Positions 42,201 through 54,362 of a stretch of 64,000 nt of DNA are shown here, piece after piece (the stretch's first letter is position 1; every line of letters starts with the position of its first letter). A program made the translations under genes and the position numbers. Below the pieces are notes generated by a model. That model had not been told where the DNA came from, searched no databases, and saw nothing but the letters and a program-made list of their open reading frames with translations. The stretch covers positions 28,856,790 through 28,920,789 of the forward strand of contig CM066913.1 of NCBI GenBank assembly GCA_033964015.1. Reading direction: 5' to 3'. This stretch comes from Scolanthus callimorphus (Eukaryota; Cnidaria; Anthozoa; Actiniaria; Edwardsiidae).

Positions 42201-45200
42201 CTACCACGTCGGCAATAGTTTGAATCCCCGAGAGGTAGCAAAATATTAGGAGTGCATTCGTCGTCTAGGTTTGCAATTTTCGATAACTTGAGGAAATCAG
42301 AAAATATTCCTTTTGCCATACTTACACATGGAAGTCCTCTAGTGAATAGTTTTGACTACAAAAACGTAGATAACAATCCTAGAAACAAGAAAGGGTAGAA
42401 TGGTCAGGGGCTCATTCAAAACATGGCAAATTGTAGACCAACAATGGTCCAGAAATAAACGTCTTGAATAGAGGGCATACATAACAAGCAGAACCCTGAA
42501 ACTCGAACACATATGTAAAATGTTCCTCTAATTTTATTGGGGTTTGTGAGTCCAAGGCGTCAAGATAGATATCGTTGTTAATTTTCATTTCTCAGCTCCC
42601 ATATGTGGTATTATTTTTAGTTCTTTTACGTTTTTTAGTTCCCACATTGATGCTCCCAAATGGATGCTACCTCTGACTTCCCATATGGATTTGTTTTTAC
42701 CAGATTTATTGGACTACTTTAGCAAAAGAAAACAAAAGCACTAAACGGGAGAACACGAACGGGCGAGCCATGCAAGGCGTTCCCTCAATGGATGCTACCT
42801 CTGACCTCGTTATACAAACCATGGCTTTCAGTGTTCAGAACTTAACGTACCTCATAAAACCACAAGGTCAGGGGATTCCAGTCAGTGACCAGGAACCACT
42901 GACGTATGTCGAACTTGACACCATAGATCAGCAATGGACGCTCTGGAAAAGGACATCAGACGAGTGAGAAATTGAGTCGGGATGTCTAAATCCTCCATGC
43001 ACTGTACGCCCAGAATTCCTTGCAAGAAGCGCTTCAGTAAGAGACCAGACGAAGTGTCATAATGACATGCAAACGCGCGCCTTTGGAATGCAATTTGCTA
43101 ATTCATTTGCATTCGTTTTACCTTCAACCCTTCGCAACGTAAATAATGATCACCCACAATGCTGAAGTCCTACATCCATTCTCAAGTCCTAAATCCGTTC
43201 TCAAGTACTAGATCCGTTCTCAAGTACTAGATCCGTTCTCAAGTCCTACATCCGTTCTCAAGTACTAGATTCGTTCTCAAGTACTAGATCCGTTCTCAAG
43301 TCCAAGATCCGTTCTCAAGACCTAGATCCGTTCTCGAGTCCTAGATCCGTTCTCAAGTCCAAGATCCGTTCTCAAGTCCAAGATCCGTTCTCAAGTCCAA
43401 GATCCGTTCTCAAGTCCAAGATCCGTTCTCAAGTACTAGATCCGTTCTCAAGTCATAGATCCGTTCTCAAGTTCTAGATCCGTTCTCAAGTCCAAGATCC
43501 GTTCTCAAGTCCAAGATCCGTTCTCAAGTCCAAGATCCGTTCTCAAGTCCTAGATCCGTTCTCAAGTCCAAGATCCGTTCTCAAGTCCTAGATCCGTTCT
43601 CAAGTCCAAGATCCGTTCTCAAGTCCAAGATCCGTTCTCAAGTCCTAGATCCGTTCTCAAGTCCTAGATCCGTTCTCAAGTCCAAGATCCGTTCTCAAGT
43701 CCAAGATCCGTTCTCAAGTCCTAGATCCGTTCTCAAGTCCAAGATCCGTTCTCAAGTCCAAGATCCGTTCTCTTGCATCACGGACCTATACGACAGTACC
43801 CCAGAGCTGACTCCTGTGGTCATTTCCGTCAAATTGTGCCTATATAGACCAACAACCCTTCACTGATAGCGTAACTTACCGATGTATTTTTGCGCGACCC
43901 ATCTGCCCTCCTTCTGTCCATTAATGTTTCCAGTTAGCTTGAGGATTTCTTCCATTCGGTCCATCACCATGATCCCTAACAGAAATTGTAAGGGAACATC
44001 AGACCTCGTAAAAAGCATCTACGCGAAAGTACATTTCAGTTTAATTGAGTGACCACCAAACAATGGTGCTCGACTACAAAAGAAAAAAAAGACCAAGTCC
44101 CAAGGCAACCTTTTCCGTTCTACCTTTATTTTCAGTCTACCTTTTTTGAGGACTTTTAAGTCATACATATGTTAAAACATATATATGTCCCAAAACTTAT
44201 AGACGTGCATATTTTATCGAAGTTTGGGCTCACTCGTGCTCATTGATATTTAGTAAGTAAGTCTACTCATATGTAAATATACACACGTGCACATCGAGAA
44301 AAACCGCAAAAACGCACAGCAGCAAAGAGTCGAGTGTGTCAGAATGAGGCAAGACAGTGATGTGCTTACCTTGTCAAAAAAAAGCTATCATCCTACTCAA
44401 GTAAAAAATCCCATTGTATTCCGCGCGTTAGCGACCAAACACCAAAGCAGCGTTTTATTGAATTAGGTGTAGATTCAAATGCATGCGTTTACCTCGACCA
44501 CGCGATTTAGCGCCAGGCTTGACTATCCATATGTTCCTTGCGCCATCAATGTCCATTTGGGGAAGGTATTCCCTCAACTGATAACAAAACGTAATTACAT
44601 GTATTAGCTGCATTTACCAAAGAAACTCGAGCAACAACTGTCTTTTTTGTCAAGAATAGACATTTCTGTGCAAACTCACCAAATTCAGGGTACTTTGGCA
44701 TTCTCTGAGAAATGGTTGCGCATTTGCAATCACAGCACCATTCCTGTCAACAGACGGTTCGCATTAGTCAGTTCATTCAACTTTGGTTTAAAGTAGAAGT
44801 TTTGAGGTGAACAACATGGTGGTCAAGTTCAATAACATTTGTCGCCAAGTCATCATTTTAGTCGCCATTTCTAAGTTTTGAGGTGGACAGCACCAAAAGG
44901 TCGTCAAGTTCTAAAAACTGGTCGCCAGGTCATTTTAGTCGCCATTCCGATGTATTCAGTGAGGTGGATAGCGTCAAATATTAGGTCACAAGTTGGCGAC
45001 ATTTCTAAACCAAACATTTCATCGCGCTGACCACTAGCTAATCACAGGTTCAAACCCTGTCGTGGGTACACGGCTATACATGCAACGTCTACATTCGATC
45101 TGCTGATTATTGCGCTGTGCAATGATTGTTGTAATTGGGCTGGGGTCTATTATCAACCAAGAGAATTGCCATCAGGATCAGCGTACCTCAGCTGGTAGAA

Positions 45201-48200
45201 GAATTGTACAATTTGATCCCACATATCGTCTGTTATGGACGAAGACTGAAAAAGAAATGGACATGTTTAGACAGCGGAGTTCGCAATTCAGTTAATGAGA
45301 CTGGTTGTTGGTTTTAGTAAAGTGTAGTATGTGTAGCTGTCGCAGCTGTCCAGCTATTGTGAACAAAGTTGTTCTGCGACAGCTGCAGCATGAGGAAACA
45401 GGCGGCGTTCGCGACTTCTGCGACACACTGCGACTCTTGTGTCTGCTGCAACTCGTGTTGCAGAATTAGCCCGTGTTCTATCTCTGCGACACTCTGCAAC
45501 TGGAGTTTCTGGACTGCTACTGCCCTGGTTTCCATATGTTGTCGTACCATATGTCGTTCCATATGTAGGCCTCTCCCTACCATACTAGTTGTATCGTCAA
45601 TACCCCATATACCATTACAGGCCTCTCCCTATCATACTAGTTGTATCGTCAATAACCCATATACCATATGTAGGCCTCTCCCTACCATGCTAGTTGTATC
45701 GTCAATACCCCATATACCATATGTAGGTCTCTCCCTACCATACTAATTGTATCGTCAATACCCCATATACCATTACAGGTCTCTCCCTATCATACTAGTT
45801 GTATGTCAATAACCCATATACCCTATGTAGTTCTCTCCCTACCATGCTAGTTGTATCGTCAATACCCCATATACCCTATGTAGTTCTCTCCCTACCATGC
45901 TAGTTGTATCGTCGATATCCAAGTGTTCCTTGCACTGTAAAAATTCCCGGCATGCCTCCAGGGCGAGGGTCAGGGCTCTAACTGGAAGCACGTTTTTCGC
46001 ACTCGCCGTAGAGTCCCTATCGACATGAGTCCCTTCACCATCTTTGCTCTTCTTTTCGCCGTCGGCCTCTTGGGACGCAGACGGGCTCTTTCTTTGGCGA
46101 CAGTTCTCATACCGGTTGCCGACCCATCGGATGATGGCTATAGCAGAAGTAAGACGAAAATCATCTAGGGAGTAATAAAACATTTGAAATCTTAGTGCCA
46201 AAGAATAACCAAGGGAAATCAGAGGGTAAATAGAACTATAGATAACAACTGAGCTATAACTGGAATCGTCTCGAAAGCGATAAGTAATGTAAAGAAAATA
46301 ATTCTAGGACTAAGGAGGTGTTAAAAATATGTTGGTCTTCCTGAGAAATTATTATAATTGTGACGTACCGATTAGCGCTCGCGCGCGCACTTGTTTACTT
46401 GAGATCAAAACAGTCGTAAATGAATCCTGCCTCTTCATTCAAGTTCTTTTACAACAAGAGGGCGGAAGAGAACTCAGTCCAGCTCCTTCCTTTCATATTT
46501 CACTACCGTAAAATTTCGAATAGGCTAGAATTTCCAAGTTACCTTTTGAGGCGACCTATATTTCGCTTATTATTGGAGCCTTATTTTCATTACAAAAGTC
46601 GATAAGAGGCGGCGTATTTGCTATAGTGATATGATAATATTGAGGCCACTAACTCAGTAAAATGATCACACGCACGTTTGTGGGGAGCATTTTTGGTGTT
46701 TTCTGTCGTTTCAAGTCTTAGGGGGCTAAATTCGGGGAGGCTTATAAACTGGGGGTGGGGGTTATCTTGGGGAATTTAACGGTATTGGTACGTAAATAAA
46801 AACTTGTGGCCCTCAAAGGGCAATAGAGTGGGTAAATGTGACTTGCACGACAAGATCCCGTGACGGAGTATAGACCGATCGGCACGCCTTCCACTCCGGC
46901 TGGTCACGTGACATTATTGCGACTCTAATATGAATATGAAATCCACTTGTTTTTAAATCTTACCAACGAAGTCCAGTTTATCTTCTTCGGAGCCGAGCCT
47001 GTGGCAGCGTGGAAAAAACAGAGTCGAGTCCATGTCCTCGTACCACTGTAGATTGCGCAAGTTCGCGCACAGACCCACCTGGGCAAAGAAATGATGTACT
47101 TGTGATCAGATAAAGAAATCTCGTTCCCAGGGTCTTCTGGGTAATTTTCAAGATGGCGGCTGGTCACTCGGAAGAAGAACCTGGCAAAGGCTGGGGCCTT
47201 TCCACAGGGAGACCGCCTAAGGAAAACAGTTAAAATCCGATATGGCGGGCGGACAGCCGGGAAGAGAGGTCGGAAATCTAAGCTAGAGTTTATCTTTATG
47301 ACTTGTCTTAATGATTTGCGTTATCTTCCTGGACCCTGGGACGACGTTGCAGATAAAGAAATGAAATAACACATGCGCCAAAAAGCTCAGGTTTTAGAGA
47401 TGATCACACGCCACACAAAACAATATGGAGGCTTCTTTGCCTTCTAGCTATAATGAATGCGCGTGCTGCATGACGGTAGTTGTGTTATATTTCACGAACC
47501 GAGTGCCTTGTATGCGCGCATTGCATCCTGGTAGTTTGGTTACATTCCATAGACATTTCTACATAAAAGAAAAAGTGTGCGCTTATAGCTAGAATCGTCC
47601 ATTCATATACACAGATTCCCTGTGTCCTATTACATTTTTCATATAAACGATCTTTGAGTGGCTGCGCCGCGCCACTCAAGAATACGAAAAGGTCGTGGCT
47701 AGATGTCATCCTCCAGAAGGAGGGATCGAGAGGGACTAGTTCCGAAGGTAACTTCGGAAATCGTCGGAAAACAACATGGCGGCCTACGGTCCTCTCGCTA
47801 CTTTACACTATTTTGCTGATTTATATGGAGTGTGTTGGCTAAGAATCAAGGAGAACCAACTGAGATATTGCATTTATGTCCAATCGTTTATGTGTATAAT
47901 TAAGATTTGCCAATTTGAGCCAGATTCATCAGCAGAAGGATTTTACATGTATAAAATAAAGCGACATCCGTCAAAAGGAGGTTTGTTAGAAAATGGCATC
48001 TTCCACAAGGAGGTTCTCACTTTTTTAAATATCACCTTTCAAGGTAAAGATCCAACTTGAAAACCACGCTTTGCCTGATAAAGGGAGAGAGAGCAACTCT
48101 TATTACCGCTTTAAACCTTTGAAATGATTATTTCTACCCATAATTTTGAGGAAAACTTTTTGTGCACAAGACTTTGCTTCGTGTTTTCATGAGCTGACAA

Positions 48201-48794
48201 CTTTATAATATAACATCATACTTCATATTCTCAAGGCAACAATTCAGGGTTAAAGTGCCTTATAATGTGAAAATCGCCGGGGGGGGCTCCCATATTTTGG
48301 GGCCTTTTAGGGTTTAAAATCAGGCCTCTGGTACCTTTTAAGGGGTAAAATTCAAAAACTTGCAATAGTTACCTGTTAGAGGTCCGTTCTATAGCAAATC
48401 ACACTTGTTGGTAGCCTGAATTTCAGACGCATTTTCCCTCGTAAAAAAATATGAGAGAAAATTATGAGGGAAAATAATATGTCTTCTTGGTACCTTTTAG
48501 GTGAAAATCAACTAAGCGATGCCATTTTAGGTACCTTTCAGGGGTAGAATTGAAAGTTCCTGACGAGCACCCCTGCCCCAAAAATTGGGGAGTCCCATCG
48601 ACAACTTTTCTCAAAATCACACATTCACATGACTAAAAAAAGATAAATTTAATGATCTTTCTTTCATACATAGATGCCATTCAGCCGCTTAACAAAATTA
48701 TTGGCGATTGTTTTAGGACTAGGTAAAATAACTAGTTCAAGTTGCGTAGCCGGTTGCATTGAATTTGGTCAAAATAAACTTACTTTTTACTTGT

Positions 48795-48825
<31 letters not shown>

Positions 48826-51794
48826 GGGGGGGGGTAATGGACATTTCTGAACCACACATTGTATCCCATGGTGCATAAAATCATGTTGCTTCCATGTTAT
48901 AGCCACTCAATAGATTCAGTCAGCCTCAACATGTTGTCTATGGATACCAAGTTGGGTGATTTTTAGCCTAGCCTCCGAAAAGATGAAACGTTGTTATCAT
49001 TCGGCAATTGGTGAGAATTTCCATTGAAGAAAAATGTTTTGTTAATCTCCTTTTTTAGGATGACATGATAAAAACTGTTACAAAACAACAGCCTCCTTCT
49101 GAAGGATGACATGATAAAAGTATAAAAGCACAGCCCCCTTCTGAAGGATGACACAATAAAAAGTTTAAATTCACAGCCTCCTTGTGGAGGATGACACAAT
49201 AAAAAGTTTTAAAATCACAGACTCCTTCTGAAAGATGACATGATAAAAAGTTTTAGAATCACAGCTTCCTTCTGAAGGATGACACAATAAATATTTTAAA
49301 ACTATAGCCTTCTGAAGGATGACACAATAAATGTTTAAAATCATAGCCCCTTATGACACAATCAACGTTTTAAAATCATAGCCTCCTTCTGAAGGGTGCC
49401 ACAATAAATGTTTTAAAATCACAGCCTCCTTCTGAAGGATGACATGATAAAAAGTTTTAAAATCACAGCCCCCTGAAGGATGACACAATAAATGTTTTAA
49501 AATCATAGCCTCCTTCTGAAGGATGACACAATAAATGTTTTAAAATCACAGCCTCCTTCTGAAGGATGACACTAAAATGTTTTAAAATCACAGCCTCCTT
49601 CTGAAGGATGACATGGTAAAAAGTTTTAAAATCACAGCCTCTTCTGAAGGATGACAAAACAAATGTTTTAAAATCACAGCCTCCTTCTGAAGGATGACAC
49701 TAAAATGTTTTAATATAAATCACAGCCTCCTTCTGAAGGATGACACTAAAATGTTTTAATATAAATCACAGCCTCCTTCTGAAGGATGACACAATAAATG
49801 TTTTAAAATCATAGCCTCCTTCTGAAGGATGACAATAAATATTTTAAAATCATAACCTCCTTCTGATGGATGACACAATAAATGTTCTAATTTAAATCGC
49901 AGCCTCCTTCTGAAGGATGACATGATAAAAAATTATAAAACCACAGCCTCCTTCTGAAGGATGACACAATAAATGTTTTAAAATCATAGCCTCCTTCTGA
50001 AGGATGACACTAAAATGTTTTAATATAAATCACAGCCTCCTTCTGAAGGATGACACTAAAATGTTTTAATATAAATCACAGCCTCCTTCTGAAGGATGAC
50101 ACTAAAATGTTTTAATATAAATCACAGCCTCCTTCTGAAGGATGACACAATAAATGTTTTAAAATCATAGCCTCCTTCTGAAGGATGACACAATAAATAT
50201 TTTAAAATCATAACCTCCTTCTGATGGATGACACAATAAATTTTCTAATTTAAATCGCAGCCTCCTTCTGAAGGATGACATGATAAAAAATTATAAAACC
50301 ACAGCCTCCTTCTGAAGGATGACACAATAAATGTTTTAAAATCATAGCCTCCTTCTGAAGGATGACACTAAAATGTTTTAATATAAATCACAGCCTCCTT
50401 CTGAAGGATGACACTAAAATGTTTTAATATAAATCACAGCCTCCTTCTGAAGGATGACACTAAAATGTTTTAATATAAATCACAGCCTCCTTCTGAAGGA
50501 TGACACAATAAATGTTTTAAAATCATAGCCTCCTTCTGAAGGATGACACAATAAATATTTTAAAATCATAACCTCCTACTGATGGATGACACAATAAATG
50601 TTCTAATTTAAATCGCAGCCTCCTTCTGAAGGATGACATGATAAAAAATTATAAAACCACAGCCTCCTTCTGAAGGATGACCTGATAAAAAGTTTTAAAG
50701 TCGCAGCCTCCTTCTGAAGGATGACATGATAAAAAGTTTTAAAGTCGCAGCCTCCTTCTGAAGGATGACCTGATAAAAAATTCTAAAACCACAGCCTCGT
50801 TCTGAAGGATGACCTGATAAAAAGTTTTAAAGTCGCAGCCTCCTTCTGAAGGATGACCTGATAAAAAATTCTAAAACCACAGCCTCCTTCTGAAGGATGA
50901 CCTGATAAAAAGTTTTAAAGTCGCAGCCTCCTTCTGAAGGATGACCTGATAAAAATTCTAAAACCACAGCCTCCTTCTGAAGGATGACCTGAAGTCGCAG
51001 CCTCCTTCTGAAGGATGACCTGATAAAAAATTATAAAACCACAGCCTCCTTCTGAAGGATGACCTGATAAAAGTTTTAAAGTCGCAGCCCCCTCTGAAGG
51101 ATGACCTGATAAAAAGTTTTAAAGTCACAGCCTCCTTCTGAAGGATGAGCTGATAAAAGGGTATTATTTTTATTATTGAACACAACGTTTGCTTGTCTTT
51201 GACTCCTTGGTATGCTCATGTGCTATGTTATCAGCCACTCAAAATCAACATGAAAAACTTAAAAAGCGCAAAAGCCTTCAGAATATGTGTAGAAACGCCT
51301 TAAATAACAAATGTGTGTTTCCAAAAATATCCATACTTACTTTGCATTAATACTACCTACTACTGTACATACACACCCCCATTGGTGTGTTTGTGAGAAA
51401 TAAAGACTATATTTGTATCTGTATCTGTTATTGACGGGGCCATCTATAGGGATGTATTTTTTTTTTCATGGCGACGGTATTCCTTCCTTTGTGATGGACC
51501 TGAGAGGGAAGCAACCGACTGTTTCCTAGAATGCACATTGTTTGGTTCCAGAAATTATCCATACCCCCCCTATGGGAGGGATTGGAAATTCCAGAGGGGT
51601 GGGGGGGAGGTCAATTTACCTGATCATTTCCATATAAATACTGGGTTTTTTGGGGGGAAATTCCAGAGAGGTGGAGGGGTCACTTTCAACACCCTTCCGT
51701 GGAGGTGGTATGGATATTTTTTGGAACCACACATTATAAATACAAAAATCAGAACAAAATGACAGGTGGTCAATTTACCTGTATTTATTTTGCC

Positions 51795-51825
<31 letters not shown>

Positions 51826-54102
51826 GTTCTGGAATGTGTGGTTCCAAAAAACATCCATATTTCTTGTCGGAACATTGGTCTTACTATTAAATTCAAAATT
51901 TTATATTCAATTTGCATATTAAATTTAGTATTCATAGTTTCTGGCTTTTTCCACCAAAAACATTTCTATTGATTGCATTGCATAGGATTTGATACCAAGC
52001 TGTTTGCATTCTAAAGTAAGAGCATGTTCAATAAGAGCATGTTTACAGCCACCCAGACCGGTGTCACACTATGCTCTCCCCCATCGGGAGAGCTTAGCCT
52101 GACACTGGTCTGGGCGGCTGCGAGGAGACTAGAACAACTTATGCAGATGAGTTAGAATATTGACATCATGAATTATTAAGGACCAAAGTCATGAGCAAAT
52201 TACCTACTTATTGCCAGTTCTCCACACACACCTTTTTATCTGTGCAATTAAAATAATATTTTTCCTGACAGGCATGCCTCTGAGATAAGTATTTTTGCAG
52301 GAGACTGAACATTTATTGACATATTGGTTACCATTTTTTGTCTAGAGTGTTTTGATTATGATTGCAAATTCAAGTGCAGAAGTGGGAGGAACTATCAACT
52401 ATCAAATTTATTAACTTTCAACAGAATTGGCTCAAAATGTACTTTACAGTAGGGTAAAATAGATTTCTTTCATTCTATCAGAGTAACTTATAAGCTTACC
52501 ATTTTTTTTAGGAAAAACATTTTGTGAACACTATTTTAAAGCTTAAGTTTAACAATTATTTCTCCCTTCTTCCCATATTTTGCGCAAAGTATTAGTAATT
52601 ATAAAAAAATATGGTTCTTGGTATCGCTTGCAAGCCGTCCTACTCTATTGCAAGCTTCCAGTAACTTATTTTACTTGTTTTTTGGATAATGTGAGAACCT
52701 CCTTGTAGAAGATGCCATTTTCTACCAAACCTCCTTTTGACGGATGTCGCTTTATCTTTATACATGTAAAATCCTTCTGCTGATGAATCTGGCTCAAATT
52801 GGCACATCTTAATTGTACACATAAGCGATTGGACATAAATGCAATATCTTAGTTGGTTTTTCTTGATTCTTAGCCAAAACACTGCATATAAATCAGCAAA
52901 ATAGTGGTAAAGTAGCGAGAGGACCGTAGGCCGCCATGTTGTTTTCCGACGATTTCCGAACCTTTCCGAAGTTACCTCCCGAAGTAGTCCCGAAGATCAC
53001 CTCCTTCTGAAGGATGACATCTAGCCACGACCATACGAAAAGTATTTCCCTTCCAACAACACTGAATGTCGAATCGCTGGTCCTTTGAGAGCCGATTGCA
53101 CATAACTGTGGTAAACCAAAGCAAAGAATATACACTAAAATATATCCCTCTCGGGGTCAGAGATTTTTCTCTTTCTCCGCTTATTAGGGCTAACGCTCAT
53201 AAGCACACATGGGACCTTTTCATTAGCACGTTGACGTTAGCTTTCACACAAGGTTAATTCCTTATCTCCACTCTGTTGAACTTAGTGCTACGCGGCCACA
53301 GGCTTGCCTGAACATCTAGAATATACACTTAGTTCTATGGGCGAAACGTATACGTGCAAAACCCAAAGTAAATGTGAATTACTCACGACACTCGTCTAAG
53401 AACGATTCTATATCTGACCTCTTGTAAATGAATTCACTAGTAACGCAATCATACATAGCTCTGCCATTCTTGTCACGGTACCTTAGTGGTGAAAGAGTAC
53501 GCGCCAATGTAGTGATTGACTATCTGGTCCTGCATAAAAGAACATAAACATCAACTTATTGAGTGAATACATCATTTATTATCAATACTGGAAAGGCAGA
53601 TAGACAAAAATACCTCTCCTGCAAAAAGTCGATTGACAGAGAAAGTGAATCAAGTGTGTCAAGTTTACCTTCCTCAAATACTTGAAGTCAATATCATCTC
53701 TTCTGACAGTCCATATCATGGAGGGCACAGCATTACGAACCATCCGAGACATGAGGTTGAACTCGCAATTAGGGCCATCCTCGTAACCTGCATTCCAATC
53801 CTCATCATCATCACTCTCACTATCATCACTATCATAATCATCTCTCTTTGCTACCGTCATCTTCCTCTGCCTGCTGGTATTCAATGTGTTTGCATTCCCC
53901 CTGGGAGAGTTGCTTTGTGATGGCGAATCATCATCACTCGCATTGCCACTATCACATGAATCATCATCACTATCATAGTCCTTATTTTAGAAGCTTTCTT
54001 GGAGAGAACATTTCCCCGGAAGTGCTTTTCCACCCAGCCTCGTCTTCTAAGAGTTGCACGCACAATAGGATATACTCCGCTGCATATGAAGACCTTTTTA
54101 GC
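39226..54102 (-). CDS. TTLL3/8-like tubulin glycylase, multi-exon gene lacking 5' exons
   Basis: TTLL3/8 enzymes ligate glycine to tubulin side chains in cilia, using ATP-grasp chemistry. Exons, high to low: 54102-53669 ([20 protein letters not shown]; acidic linker; [20 protein letters not shown]), 53529-53482 ([16 protein letters not shown]), 47078-46964 ([15 protein letters not shown]), 46164-45896 ([15 protein letters not shown]), 44743-44680, 44577-44493 ([15 protein letters not shown]), 43975-43880, 42942-42851 ([18 protein letters not shown]), 42378-42326, 42109-41993 ([12 protein letters not shown]), 41859-41754, 41590-41531 ([17 protein letters not shown]), 41459-41372 ([16 protein letters not shown]), 40720-40656, 39486-39226 (stop). 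Phases match across nearly all junctions. The [16 protein letters not shown] and EINCSPTM motifs are typical of the ATP-grasp core. Exceptions: the exon expected between 45896 and 44743 was not found, and the first exon has a 1-bp frameshift near 53980-53989. About 640-650 codons are recovered. TTLL3 and TTLL8 cannot be separated here. Confidence 0.95.
39527..39780. repeat. MITE family A, copy 2, near TTLL last 3' splice site
   Basis: Ends AGCCGATTGCGTTTGAGCG and CGCTCAAACGCAATCGGCT, same family as 22415-22660. Its edge is 40 bases upstream of the acceptor of the last TTLL exon (39486). Confidence 0.85.
40334..40507. repeat. Palindromic MITE (AGAGCAGATTTCGTATGAC ends)
   Basis: AGAGCAGATTTCGTATGACT at the left and AGTCATACGAAATCTGCTCT at the right; arms continue through GTGAAAAGTGCCGCGGC. 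Lies in a TTLL intron. Confidence 0.9.
41010..41365. repeat. Dispersed short repeat (same family as 3281-3750)
   Basis: TCTCGTACCCAGAGCTCCCC at 41010 and its inverse GGGGAGCTCTGGGTACGAGA at 41338-41358 bracket sequence shared with 3503-3750. It abuts the donor of TTLL exon 41459-41372. Confidence 0.7.
43180..43775. repeat. 19-bp satellite
   Basis: Some 30 copies of AAGTCCAAGATCCGTTCTC with CCTAGAT and ACTAGAT variants fill most of a TTLL intron (between exons 43975-43880 and 42942-42851). No spacers, so not a CRISPR array. Confidence 0.95.
44815..45545. other. TTLL intron with degenerate short repeats
   Basis: Contains GTGGACAGC/GTCGCCA(A/G)GTCAT repeats at 44815-45000 and a CTGCGACA-rich stretch (45365-45500). 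A tRNA-like B box (GGTTCAAACCCTG, about 45047) suggests a SINE scrap. The TTLL exon expected in this interval was not found. Confidence 0.4.
45545..45905 (-). repeat. Minisatellite spanning a TTLL 5' splice site
   Basis: Seven units of about 52-54 bp, containing (minus strand) GACGATACAACTAGCATGGT, then AGGGAGAG, then a TATGGGGTAT stretch. The copy nearest the exon supplies the last codons and the GT donor of exon 46164-45896 (ATG|gtaggg at 45896). The other copies repeat the donor downstream. Confidence 0.85.
47691..48027 (+). repeat. Left inverted repeat of Mutator-like element
   Basis: Matches 53032-52690 inverted, including ACAACATGGCGGCCTACGGT and GCGACATCCGTCAAAAGGAG. About ten percent differences seen by eye, including short indels near the tip. 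Confidence 0.88.
48960..51160. repeat. Satellite of 43-48 bp units (CCTCCTTCTGAAGGATGACA core)
   Basis: Around 45 units, each a conserved core CCTCCTTCTGAAGGATGACA plus a variable AT-rich part (CAATAAATGTTTTAAAATCA or TGATAAAAAGTTTTAAAGTC). The core has a CCTTC/GAAGG hairpin. Between about 49860 and 50640 a higher-order period of 358 bp is seen: CTGATGGATG variants recur at 49863, 50221 and 50579. Confidence 0.95.
51537..51733. repeat. MITE family B, copy 2
   Basis: TGGTTCCAGAAATTATCCAT at the left and ATGGATATTTTTTGGAACCA at the right, interior GGAAATTCCAGAGGGGTGGG. Located inside the Mutator-like element; a half copy follows at about 51833 after a G run. Confidence 0.85.
52690..53032 (-). 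repeat. Right inverted repeat of Mutator-like element
   Basis: Inverted copy of 47691-48027. Its tip contains CCTCCTTCTGAAGGATGACA, the same core as the internal satellite. Confidence 0.88.
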
Positions 54103-54146
54103 CTAGAAAATTGATAAGAAAAAAGCAAAACATGAAAGCTGAAAGC

Positions 54147-54304
54147 TGTAGTAATCGGATATTACGTAATGATTAGGACACGTGATTGCATTGTAATTAG
54201 CATACAGCACATGGCATGATTTAACAGAGATTATACTAGCATCTACACGAAAGAGTCTTCGCTCATGTCTTTCTAGTATATGAACCCTTTAACAGGTCAC
54301 TACA
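54147..54304 (+). repeat. 5' LTR of Ty3/gypsy element
   Basis: TGTAGTAATCGGATATTACG to AACAGGTCACTACA. One extra G compared with the 3' LTR. Confidence 0.95.
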
Positions 54305-54362
54305 TTGGCGACGAGGATCCACTAGCAAAGAAAAGTACAGCAGAAGAATTTGAAGCGTTTGC

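Larger units (their letters stand above)
47691..53032. mobile_element. Mutator-like inverted-repeat element with internal satellite
   Basis: Terminal inverted repeats of about 340 bp (GGTCGTGGCTAGATGTCATC at the left; its complement GATGACATCTAGCCACGACC at the right) are flanked by the 9-bp direct repeat ATACGAAAA (47682-47690 and 53033-53041). Long inverted repeats with 9-bp duplications are typical of Mutator-like elements. No transposase. The interior is a 2.2 kb satellite, a MITE pair and AT-rich DNA. It lies in the TTLL intron between exons 53529-53482 and 47078-46964. Confidence 0.85.

Noticed and set aside
43180..43775. CRISPR-like or operator array
   Set aside because: Pure 19-bp tandem units without spacers; simple satellite.
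45110..45583. Small ORFs in the TTLL intron
   Set aside because: They derive from CTGCGACA repeats and SINE-like scraps and show no TTLL similarity.
48960..51160. CRISPR-like array
   Set aside because: The units are tandem with no unique spacers, lie inside a transposon in a eukaryotic intron, and show higher-order satellite structure.
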